From DATADD01 sp046262355 (GTDB lineage: Bacteria; Actinomycetota; CADDZG01; WHSQ01), in assembly GCA_046262355.1 (NCBI GenBank), contig JBHEMX010000061.1:57303-121302 (forward strand): a stretch of DNA of 64,000 bases. Direction: 5' to 3'. Numbering within the stretch: the stretch's first letter is position 1; each line of letters begins with the position of its first letter. The translations under genes were made by a program, and so were the position numbers. The notes beneath the pieces were generated by a model. It was not told the origin of the DNA, did no database searches, and saw nothing but the letters and a program-made list of their open reading frames with translations. This document shows, in pieces, positions 7,901 through 16,461 of this stretch.

Positions 7901-10900
7901 ATGAGGCAGAGCAGCACAGCGACCGCTCCACCGGCTTATCCGGCGCCGCTCGAGGAACCTGCGGCGGCGCTGCTTGCCGCGCGTCTGGACTCCCTCCGGC
8001 GACTCGCCGACGTCTTTCACCACGTTCTCGCAGAGCAAAGCCTTGACGCGCTGCTCGAGCGGGTGGCCGACACGCTCAGCGAGATCATCCCCTACGACAC
8101 CCTGACGATCTACGAGGCGAACGAGAGCGAGCGGCTGCTGATCCCGGTCCTCGCGCGCGATGACTACGCCGCCGAGATCCTCGACAGTCACGCCCGCTTC
8201 GGAGAGGGCATCACCGGTTGGTCGGTGGAACATCGAGAGCCGGTTCTGGCCAACGAGGCACACCTCGACCCGCGCGTCGTCTTCGTGCCGGGGACTCCGC
8301 CCGAGCCGGAGGCTCTGATCTCCGTGCCCTTGATAGCGAGGAACTCGATCAAGGGCGCGCTGAACATCTACCGAACCGGGGAGGGCAGTACCTTCACTCT
8401 CGAGGAGCTGGAGCTGGCCAAGAGGTTCGGAGACGCGGCGGCGCTCGCGTTGGACAACGCACAGAGCCGGGCATCCCTGGAACGGCTGGCCCAGACGGAC
8501 TCGCTCACGGGCCTCTACAACCACCGCTTCTTCCACGAGAGGTTGCGAGCGGAGCTCGTGCGCGCCAGTCGCGTCGGGGACCAGACAACATTGCTGATGC
8601 TCGACATCGACGACTTCAAGCGGCTCAACGACGTCCATGGTCATGCGGTCGGCGACCAGGTTCTGATGGGGTTGTCCGAGACGCTGCGAGAGATGGTCCG
8701 CGGCTCCGACGTCGTCTGTCGTGTCGGGGGGGAAGAGCTTGCCGTCATCATGCCGTCGTGTGACATCTCCGACGCGCTGGGACTCACCGCCCGCCTGGTC
8801 GAGCGGCTGGAGAAGACCGACCTCAGCACGGCCGGAAGCGTGACGGTGTCCATCGGCATCGCAACGGGACCTCACCATGCCACCAACCCGAGAGAGCTGA
8901 TGTGGTGCGCCGAGGCCGCGATGATGACCGCGAAGGCACGGGGCAAGGATCGCGTCGTGGTCTACGAGGCCGAGGGGACCGAACGTCCCGACGATCAATC
9001 GTCGACATCCCGGGATGTAAGGTCGATCTCGCACCTGAAGATGCTGCAGAGCCTCGCCGGCAAGCTCAATCGCCTCAACGACGTGCGCGAGATAGCGCTG
9101 ACGATCGCGACGGAGCTCAGGACGCTGATCGACTACCACAATTGCCGCGTGTACATCGCCGACGGCAATGATCTCCTCCCGATCGCGCTCGTTGCGGCGT
9201 TCGAGGAAGAGTCCTTCGAAGACCTGAAGTGCCGGTTCGGCGAGGGCATCACCGGGCAGGCGGCTGAGAGGAACGAGTCGCTGCTGATCGGCAACGCGCT
9301 CGACTGCGAGTTCGCGATCGAGATCCCCGGCACCGAGGAGGTTGCAGAATCCATCGTCGCCGTCCCGCTGTCCTACGGCAGCCGCGTCATCGGCGTGATC
9401 GTGCTCTCGAGCCTCGGCACGGACCAGTTCGATCAGGACGACCTCCGTCTCATGGAGGTGCTCGCCGGCAACGCATCCGTGGCCCTGGAGAACGCGCGCC
9501 TCTACGAGGCCCAACGGCGGGAGGCCGAGACCGCCAAGGCGCTCCTCGAGTTCTCCGACGCCATGGCGAACGCTCCGTCGCTCGCAGCCGTCGGCCACGA
9601 GACCGTGCAGATGGCCGTGCGACTGCTGGAGGCCACGCAGAGCGCATTGTGGCTCCAGGACGAGAGATCGAAGGAGTTCCGTTGCGTCGCACATTGCGGC
9701 TACGTGGGCGACCCAACGGCGGAGCCGTTCGTTCGCCAGGTGCTCGATCAGACGAGCGGCGAGCTCTTCCTGGCCGATCGCGCCGGGCCCTTCGTCATCT
9801 CGCCGTCCGCCACCGGCCAGTACTTCTCGGTGCCGCCGAACACGGTGTCTCGCACCGTTGCGATCGGGCCCCTGCACGATCTCAAGGGCTGGATCACCGT
9901 GCGCGAACCCCAGGTTCATGGCCTCCACTTCACGCAGGAGAGCCTCGGACTGCTCGCTGGGATCTGCTACCAGGCATCGGTCGCGATGCAGAAGGTGAAG
10001 CTGTACGGGAAACAGAGGGAGAGTGCGGACATCGCGAACGCTCTGCTCGAGTTCGGGCGCGAGCTCGCGGCTGCGGACGGCATGGGAGAGGTGCTCGGCC
10101 GCGTCGCCGAGAAGTCGGCGCAGATCCTCGGATCGCCCAAGACATCCGTGTGGCTCGAGGAGATCGAGACCGGGGACTTCCTGGCCCAGAGCTCATGGGG
10201 CTACGAGGACGACCTCCTGCACAGCATCGCGGACGTCCGCGTGCCGGCCGACCTGGTTCGCGAGCTGCTGGCCGGAGGCGAGCCGTTCGTGGTCGGTCCC
10301 GAGACGATCGAAGCCTTGATCCCGCGCGTAGAGGGGGCGGGAGGCAATCTCAACGACCTCGTGTACGCGGTTGCTCCGCTCGCGCTCGATGGTGGCCGCA
10401 TCGGTGCGATCGCGGCGGCAGCCCCGGCGCTCGGCGACTATGACTTCTCGGACCGAAAGATGCGGCTCCTCGCCGGCATCGCTCATCAGGCGAAGCTCGC
10501 CATCGGCAACGCGTGGAACTTCGTCAACCTCGAAAAGACGTTCCTGTCTACCGTCGAGGCGCTGGCCAATGCACTCGAAGCGAAGGACGAGTACACCTCG
10601 TCACACGCCCGAGACATCACCGACATGGCGCTCGAGGTGGGCGAGGAGCTCGGGCTCGACGGACGCGCGCTCAAGCGCCTGGAACTCGGTGCGCTGTTCC
10701 ACGACATCGGCAAGATCGGGATCCCGTCGCAGATCCTCATGAAGCCGGGGCCCTTGTCGGACGACGAGCGCGCCCTGATCGAGACGCATCCCGAGCTCGG
10801 TGACCGCATCCTGGCTCCGATCGCGCGCCTCGAAGACGTCCGTCCGATCGTCAAGGCGTGCCACGAGCGCTACGACGGCCGGGGGTACCCGGACGCCAAG

Positions 10901-11107
10901 GCCGGAGAGGACATCCCGATCGAAGCGCGCGTCATCTTCGTGTGCGATGCCTATCACGCGATGACGACTGACCGGCCCTACCGGAAGGCCTTGCCCCGCG
11001 ATGAGGCCCGCCGCCGTCTCTCGGAGTCGGCCGGAACGCAGTTCGATCCGACGGTCGTGGAGTTGTTCCTCCGCCTGCTGCACGAGCGCCCGCACTTCGG
11101 CGCGTAG
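7901..11107 (+). CDS. GAF-GGDEF-multi-GAF-HD-GYP cyclic-di-GMP enzyme
   Basis: This very large (1068-residue) soluble signalling protein has a first GAF domain at about residues 35-185. A GGDEF diguanylate cyclase domain follows, with active-site GGEEL at 276-280 and a product-inhibition I-site RGSD at 267-270. Next come three more GAF-like sensor modules (about 375-525, 540-700, 715-870) and an HD-GYP phosphodiesterase domain with HD at 934-935, HDIGKIG, and HERYDGRGYP ending at 997. Key residues for both synthesis and breakdown of c-di-GMP look intact, so the protein may switch between them according to signals read by the GAF domains. No transmembrane helix is seen. The ATG at 7901 has only a weak Shine-Dalgarno. 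Confidence 0.92.
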   Translation: MRQSSTATAPPAYPAPLEEPAAALLAARLDSLRRLADVFHHVLAEQSLDALLERVADTLSEIIPYDTLTIYEANESERLLIPVLARDDYAAEILDSHARFGEGITGWSVEHREPVLANEAHLDPRVVFVPGTPPEPEALISVPLIARNSIKGALNIYRTGEGSTFTLEELELAKRFGDAAALALDNAQSRASLERLAQTDSLTGLYNHRFFHERLRAELVRASRVGDQTTLLMLDIDDFKRLNDVHGHAVGDQVLMGLSETLREMVRGSDVVCRVGGEELAVIMPSCDISDALGLTARLVERLEKTDLSTAGSVTVSIGIATGPHHATNPRELMWCAEAAMMTAKARGKDRVVVYEAEGTERPDDQSSTSRDVRSISHLKMLQSLAGKLNRLNDVREIALTIATELRTLIDYHNCRVYIADGNDLLPIALVAAFEEESFEDLKCRFGEGITGQAAERNESLLIGNALDCEFAIEIPGTEEVAESIVAVPLSYGSRVIGVIVLSSLGTDQFDQDDLRLMEVLAGNASVALENARLYEAQRREAETAKALLEFSDAMANAPSLAAVGHETVQMAVRLLEATQSALWLQDERSKEFRCVAHCGYVGDPTAEPFVRQVLDQTSGELFLADRAGPFVISPSATGQYFSVPPNTVSRTVAIGPLHDLKGWITVREPQVHGLHFTQESLGLLAGICYQASVAMQKVKLYGKQRESADIANALLEFGRELAAADGMGEVLGRVAEKSAQILGSPKTSVWLEEIETGDFLAQSSWGYEDDLLHSIADVRVPADLVRELLAGGEPFVVGPETIEALIPRVEGAGGNLNDLVYAVAPLALDGGRIGAIAAAAPALGDYDFSDRKMRLLAGIAHQAKLAIGNAWNFVNLEKTFLSTVEALANALEAKDEYTSSHARDITDMALEVGEELGLDGRALKRLELGALFHDIGKIGIPSQILMKPGPLSDDERALIETHPELGDRILAPIARLEDVRPIVKACHERYDGRGYPDAKAGEDIPIEARVIFVCDAYHAMTTDRPYRKALPRDEARRRLSESAGTQFDPTVVELFLRLLHERPHFGA

Positions 11108-11181
11108 CCGGGTCGCTTCGCCGGACGATATGCCCCCTGCCGCGCGAGCCGGCGGTACCGGACCGGAGCCGAGGTCCGGGT

Positions 11182-11688
11182 TCAGACGGGTTTGAACTGC
11201 TCGAAGGGGTTGCGGCAGTCCCGGCAGTAGTACAGGGCGCGACATGGGGTGGGGCCGAACGGGTTCTCGTTCACGGTGTTCGTGCCGTCGCAGAAGGGGC
11301 ATACGGCGACGCGTGGAAGTCCTATGTCGGTGATGAGCACGGGCCCGTCCCCGGTGGGGGGAGCGAGGCCGAAGCCGGCGAGCTTCGTGCGGCCGTGGGG
11401 CGTTATACGATCGCTCGTCCAAGGCGGCTCGAACGTCATCTCGACGTGCACCTGTTCTATCCCCTCGACGGATGCCACGGCCCGTTGCACCTCGTCCTTG
11501 ATGACATCTATCGCGGGGCATCCGGTGAAGGTCGGCAGCATGACGACGCGGGCACCCGCATCGCTTACCTCGACCGCGTGGACCATCCCCATGTCGACAA
11601 CGGAGACCGCCGGTATCTCGGGATCCGGCACTTCCTCGAGAGCGGACCACACACGCGCCTCGAGCGCTGCGTGCGTCGTGGTGCTCAC
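11182..11688 (-). CDS. paaD: phenylacetyl-CoA epoxidase subunit PaaD
   Basis: This 168-residue protein has an N-terminal MIP18/DUF59-like domain (EVPDPEIPAVSVVDMGMV, then PTFTGCPAIDVIKDEV) and a C-terminal zinc-ribbon-like tail with CPFC and CRALYYCRDC. PaaD is thought to assist Fe-S or diiron maturation of the PaaABC(E) complex that epoxidises phenylacetyl-CoA. The GTG at 11688 overlaps the stop of paaC in a GTGA arrangement and GGGAG lies 7 bases ahead. It is the last gene of the operon. The reductase gene paaE does not follow. Confidence 0.9.
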   Translation of the reverse strand: MSTTTHAALEARVWSALEEVPDPEIPAVSVVDMGMVHAVEVSDAGARVVMLPTFTGCPAIDVIKDEVQRAVASVEGIEQVHVEMTFEPPWTSDRITPHGRTKLAGFGLAPPTGDGPVLITDIGLPRVAVCPFCDGTNTVNENPFGPTPCRALYYCRDCRNPFEQFKPV

Positions 11689-12521
11689 CACGTCGCTCCC
11701 GGACTGGCTCGATACGTCGATGTCATGTCGTCCCACAGCGCATGGAAGTCCTCCGAGTGATGTCCGCTGCGGCCGCCGAGCGCGGAGGGGGACTTGGGAT
11801 GGTCCTGTTCGTCTCCTCCTCCGGCGATGAGGTCTCCAGACGAAGATGCGACGAACTCCGCGGACTCGTCGAGCGAGGCGCGTATGTCCATGGGGAGCCC
11901 GAGGCCGTCGAGCGCTTCGCCGCAGGAGGAGACGAATCTCTCGAGCAGCTCGTCTGAGGGCGTCGGGAACCATCCCTCGGTGACGGCCTCGGGCTCGCGC
12001 TCGATGGGCTCGAAGAGGCCCTGCGCCTCCCCGAAGGCACGCGACAGCGCGTCGATGATCTTCGTCCTACCCTCGACCGGTCCGTGAGCGATGCGCCTGA
12101 TCCATATGTCGGCATGGATGACGTGGTAACGCTCCTCGCGCCGGATCTTGCGCGCGACCGCGCCGAGCTCGTCGCTGGTCGTCGTCTCGAGCGCCTCGAG
12201 CCTCACCCCGTCCGCGGAGTCGTAGAGCCAATGGCGCGCAAGCGTGTACGCCCAATCGCCGTTCGGCCGTTCGCACAGGATCGCGTTGCGGTACTCGCCC
12301 GGCTCTCTGCCGAAGGCGATGTCGTCGGGAGTGCGGCCGGTGAGCCGCGCCGCGACGCCGTAGAACGCGGCCGCGTGACCGATCTCGTCCTGAGCTATCG
12401 ATGAGAATGCGACGTCTTCCTCGAGATACGGCGCGAAGCCGGTCCATTCCGAATGGCGATGGCCGAGGACGAGCTCGTCGTCGCCGAGCGCGATCAGGAG
12501 GGAAACGAGCGCGTCGCTCAC
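11685..12521 (-). CDS. paaC: phenylacetyl-CoA epoxidase subunit PaaC
   Basis: This 278-residue ferritin-like structural subunit pairs with PaaA in the ring-1,2-epoxidase. It shows LGDDELVLGHRHSEWTG at the N-terminus, AQDEIGHA and REERYHVIHADIWI. The GTG at 12521 overlaps the paaB stop by 4 bases, and its own TGA (11685-11687) overlaps the paaD start. The open frame upstream of 12521 overlaps paaB and is not coding. Confidence 0.92.
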   Translation of the reverse strand: MSDALVSLLIALGDDELVLGHRHSEWTGFAPYLEEDVAFSSIAQDEIGHAAAFYGVAARLTGRTPDDIAFGREPGEYRNAILCERPNGDWAYTLARHWLYDSADGVRLEALETTTSDELGAVARKIRREERYHVIHADIWIRRIAHGPVEGRTKIIDALSRAFGEAQGLFEPIEREPEAVTEGWFPTPSDELLERFVSSCGEALDGLGLPMDIRASLDESAEFVASSSGDLIAGGGDEQDHPKSPSALGGRSGHHSEDFHALWDDMTSTYRASPGATW

Positions 12522-12805
12522 AGCTGTTCGGCGCGCCGCCGCGCTCTCTTGCGCTTGTCGACGACGCCGCGATAGTCGGATGCGAAACGATACGACTTGT
12601 CGGCCGCGATCTCGAGCAAGCTTTCGTCCTCGAACGAATGTATGTCGGAACGCCTCACCACCCACAGATGCTCGCCCTCGCGTCGCCGCACGAAGCATTC
12701 CTTGCCCATCAGCAGCGCCATCTGCGGGTCGGGAGCGATGACGGTCCCGCAGTGTGCGAAGGGCTCCTTGTGCCCGGCGCGCCGGAACACGTCGTACGTC
12801 TCCAT
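12518..12805 (-). CDS. paaB: phenylacetyl-CoA epoxidase subunit PaaB
   Basis: This 95-residue small subunit has the family signature YDVFRRAGHKEPFAHCG near the start, followed by AHxxAL-like DPQMALLMGKECFVRR and LWVVRRSDI. PaaB is thought to bridge PaaAC heterodimers. The ATG at 12805 shares a base with the paaA stop (TGATG), so it is translationally coupled. The C-terminus is rich in arginine and lysine. Confidence 0.92.
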   Translation of the reverse strand: METYDVFRRAGHKEPFAHCGTVIAPDPQMALLMGKECFVRRREGEHLWVVRRSDIHSFEDESLLEIAADKSYRFASDYRGVVDKRKRARRRAEQL

Positions 12806-13725
12806 CAGGCCGCGTGGACAGCGGGATCGTTGAGCGCCTCGCGCACCCAGCGGTGGTCGTCGTATATCCGGCGCCGCAGCCCGAGCCGGCGCGCCGTCTC
12901 GGGGCCTCGGTTGCGCTTGATCGCATCGAGAGGTGCCCAGTCGATGTCCTCGTCGCGCACCCGCCAGCGTCCGTCGTCGTCGCGGAAGGGAACGGGGACG
13001 GGGAACGCGAAACCGAGCTCGAGCACCTTCGGCACGTAACGGTCGAGGAACTCCTGGCGAAGGTCTTCGTTCGTCCGGGTCTTGACCTTCCACCGCAGCA
13101 AGAGATCCTTCTCGACGTTCGAGCGAGGACCGAAGAAGTGGATTATCGGCAGCCACCATCGCCCCAGAGCGTCCTGGAACATGGCTCGCTGTGCATCCGT
13201 TCCGGCCGCGAGCTCCATGGTGATGTCCTCGCCGTGGCGGAGATGCAGCTGCTCCTCGGAGCAGATGCGCTTGAGTACGCGCGTGTAAGGCGCATAGGAC
13301 GACTCCAGCAGGGCGGCCTGCGTCACCAGAGCGGCCCCGTCGATGAGCCATCCGATGATGGCGACGTCTCCCCAGTGGCCGACCGGATAGTGGAAGACGT
13401 TATGGAACTTCGACTTGCCGGTGACGAGATCCGTGTACATCGCCTCGCGGCTCTTGCCGAGATCCTCGGCGACGCGATACAGCAGCTGGGCGTGGCCCAC
13501 CTCGTCCTGTATCTTCGCCGCGAGCGACATCTTGCGCTTCAGCGTCGGTGCCCTGGGGAGGCATTCGCGCTCCGGCAAGGCGCCCATGATCTCGGAGTTG
13601 GCGTGCATCTCGATGAACTTCAGCACTCCGCGTCTGTAGTCGTCGGGCATCCAGTCCTCCGCCTCGACCTTGGCGCCCTCTTCGATGTGCTGCGTGAAGT
13701 GCGCGAGCATGTCGTCGTAGGTCAT
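12805..13725 (-). CDS. paaA: phenylacetyl-CoA epoxidase catalytic subunit PaaA
   Basis: This 306-residue diiron catalytic subunit epoxidises the ring of phenylacetyl-CoA in the aerobic hybrid pathway. Iron ligands are visible in KIQDEVGHAQLLY (ExxH) and SEEQLHLRHGED. It also has PRAPTLKRKMSLAAKIQDE and a PVGHWGDVAIIGWLIDGA helix. The ATG at 13725 has GAGGGGA ahead and overlaps the stop of the TetR gene by 4 bases, making the repressor the first gene of the same transcript. No paaE, paaK or paaG/Z genes are in this window. Confidence 0.93.
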   Translation of the reverse strand: MTYDDMLAHFTQHIEEGAKVEAEDWMPDDYRRGVLKFIEMHANSEIMGALPERECLPRAPTLKRKMSLAAKIQDEVGHAQLLYRVAEDLGKSREAMYTDLVTGKSKFHNVFHYPVGHWGDVAIIGWLIDGAALVTQAALLESSYAPYTRVLKRICSEEQLHLRHGEDITMELAAGTDAQRAMFQDALGRWWLPIIHFFGPRSNVEKDLLLRWKVKTRTNEDLRQEFLDRYVPKVLELGFAFPVPVPFRDDDGRWRVRDEDIDWAPLDAIKRNRGPETARRLGLRRRIYDDHRWVREALNDPAVHAA

Positions 13726-14321
13726 GTCCCCTCCCTCATCCCCGCGATCAGCAGGTCGGCGAATCCCGTCCCGATGTCGGCCGGGGCAAGCTCGCCCTCG
13801 GGCCGGTACCACGCATAGATCCAATTGCCGGCCGAGAGCACGAGCCGTGCAGCCAGCGGCACGTCGAGATCGGCTCTGAACTCACCCGCCGCGATGCCGT
13901 CCGTGATGATCGCCCGCACGAGAGCCTCGTAGGAGTCACGCTTCGCCCGCACCGCGGAGCGGGGGTCGTCGGACAGGTAGCGCCATTCGTTGAGGAAGAC
14001 GGTGCCCGACTCGAGGTGCTCGATCGCGGTCTCCGCGTGGGCAACGAGGAAGCGTCGGAGCCGCTCGGGCGCGCCGGCATCGGCGGCCGCGGCCGCGCGG
14101 CCGCGCTCCAGGAAGCGGTCGGCCCCCTGGTCCACGACGTCGAACAGAAGGTCCTCCTTGGAGCCGATGTGGGCGTACAGCGAGCCCCGCAGCAGGCCGA
14201 GGGCGTCGGCGACGTGCTGCATCGAGGTCCCGTGGTAGCCGCGCTCGGAGAAGAGCCGCGCCGCCACCGAGACCATCTCGGCGCGCCGACGTCCACCGGC
14301 GCGCACCGGGCTCTGAACCAC
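13722..14321 (-). CDS. paaR: TetR-family repressor of the paa operon (PaaR-like)
   Basis: This TetR regulator is about 199 residues long. The N-terminal helix-turn-helix is RAEMVSVAARLFSERGYHGTSMQHVADALGLLRGSLYAHIGSKEDLL, a classic TetR layout, followed by a helical ligand domain. GTG 14321 is chosen because GGAGG sits 5 bases ahead. An in-frame TTG at 14342 would also extend the open frame but falls in the operator. It is co-transcribed with paaABCD through an ATGA overlap and has a PaaR-type palindrome immediately upstream, so it probably represses its own operon until phenylacetyl-CoA binds. Confidence 0.85.
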   Translation of the reverse strand: MVQSPVRAGGRRRAEMVSVAARLFSERGYHGTSMQHVADALGLLRGSLYAHIGSKEDLLFDVVDQGADRFLERGRAAAAADAGAPERLRRFLVAHAETAIEHLESGTVFLNEWRYLSDDPRSAVRAKRDSYEALVRAIITDGIAAGEFRADLDVPLAARLVLSAGNWIYAWYRPEGELAPADIGTGFADLLIAGMREGT

Positions 14322-14341
14322 GTCGTCCTCCAAGTCCTCCA

Positions 14342-14359
14342 AACAAACAGTCGTTTGTT
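14342..14359. promoter_or_regulatory. PaaR-type operator palindrome
   Basis: AACAAAC and GTTTGTT are exact inverted arms around AGTC. The inner 14 bases match the PaaR half-site pattern I remember from Thermus (CNAACGNNCGTTNG) at all fixed positions but one. The site is immediately upstream of the paaR start and 25 bases before nth on the other strand, so nth expression could also be affected. Confidence 0.7.
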
Positions 14360-14384
14360 CAAGATTAGTCGATATCCTCTGCCG

Positions 14385-15113
14385 GTGCCACTAGAGCGCA
14401 ACTCGCCGCCGGCGGAACGAGCCAAGGGGATCCTCAGGCGTCTCAGGAAGGCCTACCCCGAGGCCAGGATCGCGCTCGACTTCTCGACGCCGCTCGAGTG
14501 CGTCGTGGCGACGATCCTTTCGGCTCAATCGACCGATGCCACGGTGAACAGCGTCACGCCGCGGCTCTTCCGCAAGTACCGCCGTCCCGAGGACTATCTC
14601 GGCGTGTCCGAGGAGGAGCTCCAGTCCGACATCCACGCGACGGGGTTCTTCCGGCAGAAGACGAGGTCGCTCAGGGGCATGGCGCGCAAGCTGCTCGACG
14701 ACTTCGGCGGCGAGGTGCCGCCCAGGATGGCCGAGCTCGTGACGCTCCCGGGAGTGGCGCGCAAGACGGCGAACATCGTGCAGAGCAACTGCTTTCCCGA
14801 CGCCTTCCGCACCGACCCGGACGCGGGGATCGCCGTGGACACCCACGTCGGCAGGGTCGCGGTGAGGCTGGGGCTGACCTCTCACGGGCCCAAGGAGGCG
14901 GAGCGGATCGAGCCCGACCTGATGGCTCTCATGCCGAGGCGTAGTTGGACCGAGACCACCCGTCTGTTCATCGAGCACGGGCGCAGGACGTGCGAGGCGA
15001 AGAGGCCTCGGTGCGAGTCCTGTCCCGTCGAGCGGCTCTGTCCGTCGAGCCGGGAGGCCGGTCTGCCCGATCTGTACCGCGCCCGCCTCGCCACGCGCCC
15101 GCTCCAGCGCTGA
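14385..15113 (+). CDS. nth: endonuclease III
   Basis: This 242-residue DNA glycosylase/AP-lyase excises oxidised pyrimidines. The helix-hairpin-helix LPGVARKTANIV carries the catalytic lysine at residue 127. VDTHVGR carries the catalytic aspartate at residue 152; the gap between them is 7 residues longer than in E. coli Nth. The C-terminal CEAKRPRCESCPVERLC gives the C-x6-C-x2-C-x5-C pattern of the 4Fe-4S cluster. The GTG at 14385 is the family-consistent start. The region upstream is the PaaR operator and the antisense of the TetR gene. Confidence 0.92.
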   Translation: MPLERNSPPAERAKGILRRLRKAYPEARIALDFSTPLECVVATILSAQSTDATVNSVTPRLFRKYRRPEDYLGVSEEELQSDIHATGFFRQKTRSLRGMARKLLDDFGGEVPPRMAELVTLPGVARKTANIVQSNCFPDAFRTDPDAGIAVDTHVGRVAVRLGLTSHGPKEAERIEPDLMALMPRRSWTETTRLFIEHGRRTCEAKRPRCESCPVERLCPSSREAGLPDLYRARLATRPLQR

Positions 15114-15142
15114 ACGCCGCGCGCGGCCGCTACCATCGAGAG

Positions 15143-16093
15143 ATGAAGAAAGTGCTTCTCGCGGCGCCGCGCGGCTACTGCGCCGGCGTGGACCGGGCGG
15201 TGAAGATCGTCGAGCGCGCGCTCGAGACATGTGGCGCGCCGGTCTATGTGCGCAAGGAGATCGTTCACAATCGTCACGTCGTCTCGGAGCTCGAGAAGAG
15301 GGGAGCCGTCTTCGTCGAATCCGAGGACGAGATCCCCGAGGGGGCCGTCTGCATCTTCTCCGCACACGGCGTGTCGCCCGAGGTAAGGCGCAACGCGACC
15401 CAGCGCGATCTCCAGGTCATCGACGCGACCTGCCCACTGGTCACGAAGGTCCATCTGGAAGCCAAGAGGTTCACGCGCGACGGCCGCAAGATCGTTCTGG
15501 TCGGGCACGAGGGGCACGAGGAGATCGAAGGGACCGCCGGAGAGGCGCCCGAGAGCACCGTGGTCGTCGAGAGCATCGAACAGGTCGAGCGGCTGGGACT
15601 CGACGACAACGAACCCGTCGCCTACCTGACGCAGACGACCCTGTCGGTCGACGACACGCGCGAGGTCGTGGAAGCTCTGCGCACCCGTTACAGCGACCTG
15701 TCCGGTCCGCATCGCGACGACATCTGCTACGCCACGCAGAACCGGCAGGTTGCCGTCAAGGCGATCGCACCAGATTCCGACGTGGTGTTGATAGTCGGCG
15801 CTGTGAACTCGTCCAACTCGAACCGGATGGTCGAGGTCGCCTGCAACGCCGGCACGCCGGCTCACCTCGTCCCCGACGAGAGCCATCTCGACGAAGAGTG
15901 GCTGCGGGAGGTGGAGACGGTGGGAGTCAGCTCCGGGGCAAGCGCTCCCGAGATCTTGACCGCGGGGTTGCTCCGGAGGCTCGCGGAGCTGGGTTACGAG
16001 CGGGTCGAGACGAGAGAGGTGACCTCCGAAGACGTCACGTTCTCGCTGCCGCCGTGGCTGCGCGAGGCGGGCGCCGTGCGCGCCTCGGGCTGA
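15143..16093 (+). CDS. ispH: 4-hydroxy-3-methylbut-2-enyl diphosphate reductase
   Basis: This 316-residue last enzyme of the MEP isoprenoid pathway makes IPP and DMAPP. The three cluster cysteines are seen in PRGYCAGVDRAV (Cys13), DATCPLVTKVH and DDICYATQNRQ. Substrate-binding histidines are in VHNRHVV, SAHGV and VGHEGHEE. The proton donor is in TQTTLS and the NSSNSNR motif is present. The ATG at 15143 follows TACCAT (15131-15136) by 6 bases with no Shine-Dalgarno, a clear leaderless arrangement. It converges with the pterin dehydratase. Confidence 0.95.
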   Translation: MKKVLLAAPRGYCAGVDRAVKIVERALETCGAPVYVRKEIVHNRHVVSELEKRGAVFVESEDEIPEGAVCIFSAHGVSPEVRRNATQRDLQVIDATCPLVTKVHLEAKRFTRDGRKIVLVGHEGHEEIEGTAGEAPESTVVVESIEQVERLGLDDNEPVAYLTQTTLSVDDTREVVEALRTRYSDLSGPHRDDICYATQNRQVAVKAIAPDSDVVLIVGAVNSSNSNRMVEVACNAGTPAHLVPDESHLDEEWLREVETVGVSSGASAPEILTAGLLRRLAELGYERVETREVTSEDVTFSLPPWLREAGAVRASG

Positions 16094-16111
16094 GCGGCGC
16101 GCCGAACGGCG

Positions 16112-16396
16112 TCATTCGATCGACTGCTCGATCTCTCCTGCGAGGTCGAAGTCGCGCGGCGTGAGCCCGCCCTCGGTATGGGTTGAGAGCCCGAGCCGCA
16201 CGCGGTTGTAGCGGATGTCCATATCAGGATGGTGGTCGTAGCGGTCGGCGAGCTTGGCGACGTCGTTCACGAACCTGATCGCCTGGCCGAAATCGTCGAA
16301 CTCGAAGACCTTCTGTATCTCGTCGCCGTCGCGCTCCCAGTCGCCGAGCTCATCGAGGCGCTGTTCGATCTCTTCCTCTTCCAACAGGTCGGCCAC
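16112..16396 (-). CDS. pterin-4a-carbinolamine dehydratase
   Basis: This 94-residue dehydratase (DCoH/PhhB fold) has DWERDGDEIQKVFEF, YDHHPDMDIRYNRVRLGLSTHTEGGLT and a C-terminal DLAGEIE. The histidine pair DHHP forms the active site. Family proteins recycle hydroxylated tetrahydropterin or assist molybdopterin chemistry. GTG 16396 with AAGGAGG just ahead gives the normal family N-terminus (ADLLEEEEIEQRL). In-frame ATGs at 16411 and 16441 would add 5 or 15 residues without family similarity. Confidence 0.88.
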   Translation of the reverse strand: MADLLEEEEIEQRLDELGDWERDGDEIQKVFEFDDFGQAIRFVNDVAKLADRYDHHPDMDIRYNRVRLGLSTHTEGGLTPRDFDLAGEIEQSIE

Positions 16397-16461
16397 GTTC
16401 CTCCTTCCCATAGGCTCTTTCCCGCCGACGCGCCGCACCATACCTCGCTCATGCGGGCGTC

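Noticed and set aside
7835..9928. A 697-codon open frame opposite the c-di-GMP enzyme
   Set aside because: It is the antisense of a clearly conserved GAF/GGDEF gene; no family motifs appear and high GC makes long shadow frames common.
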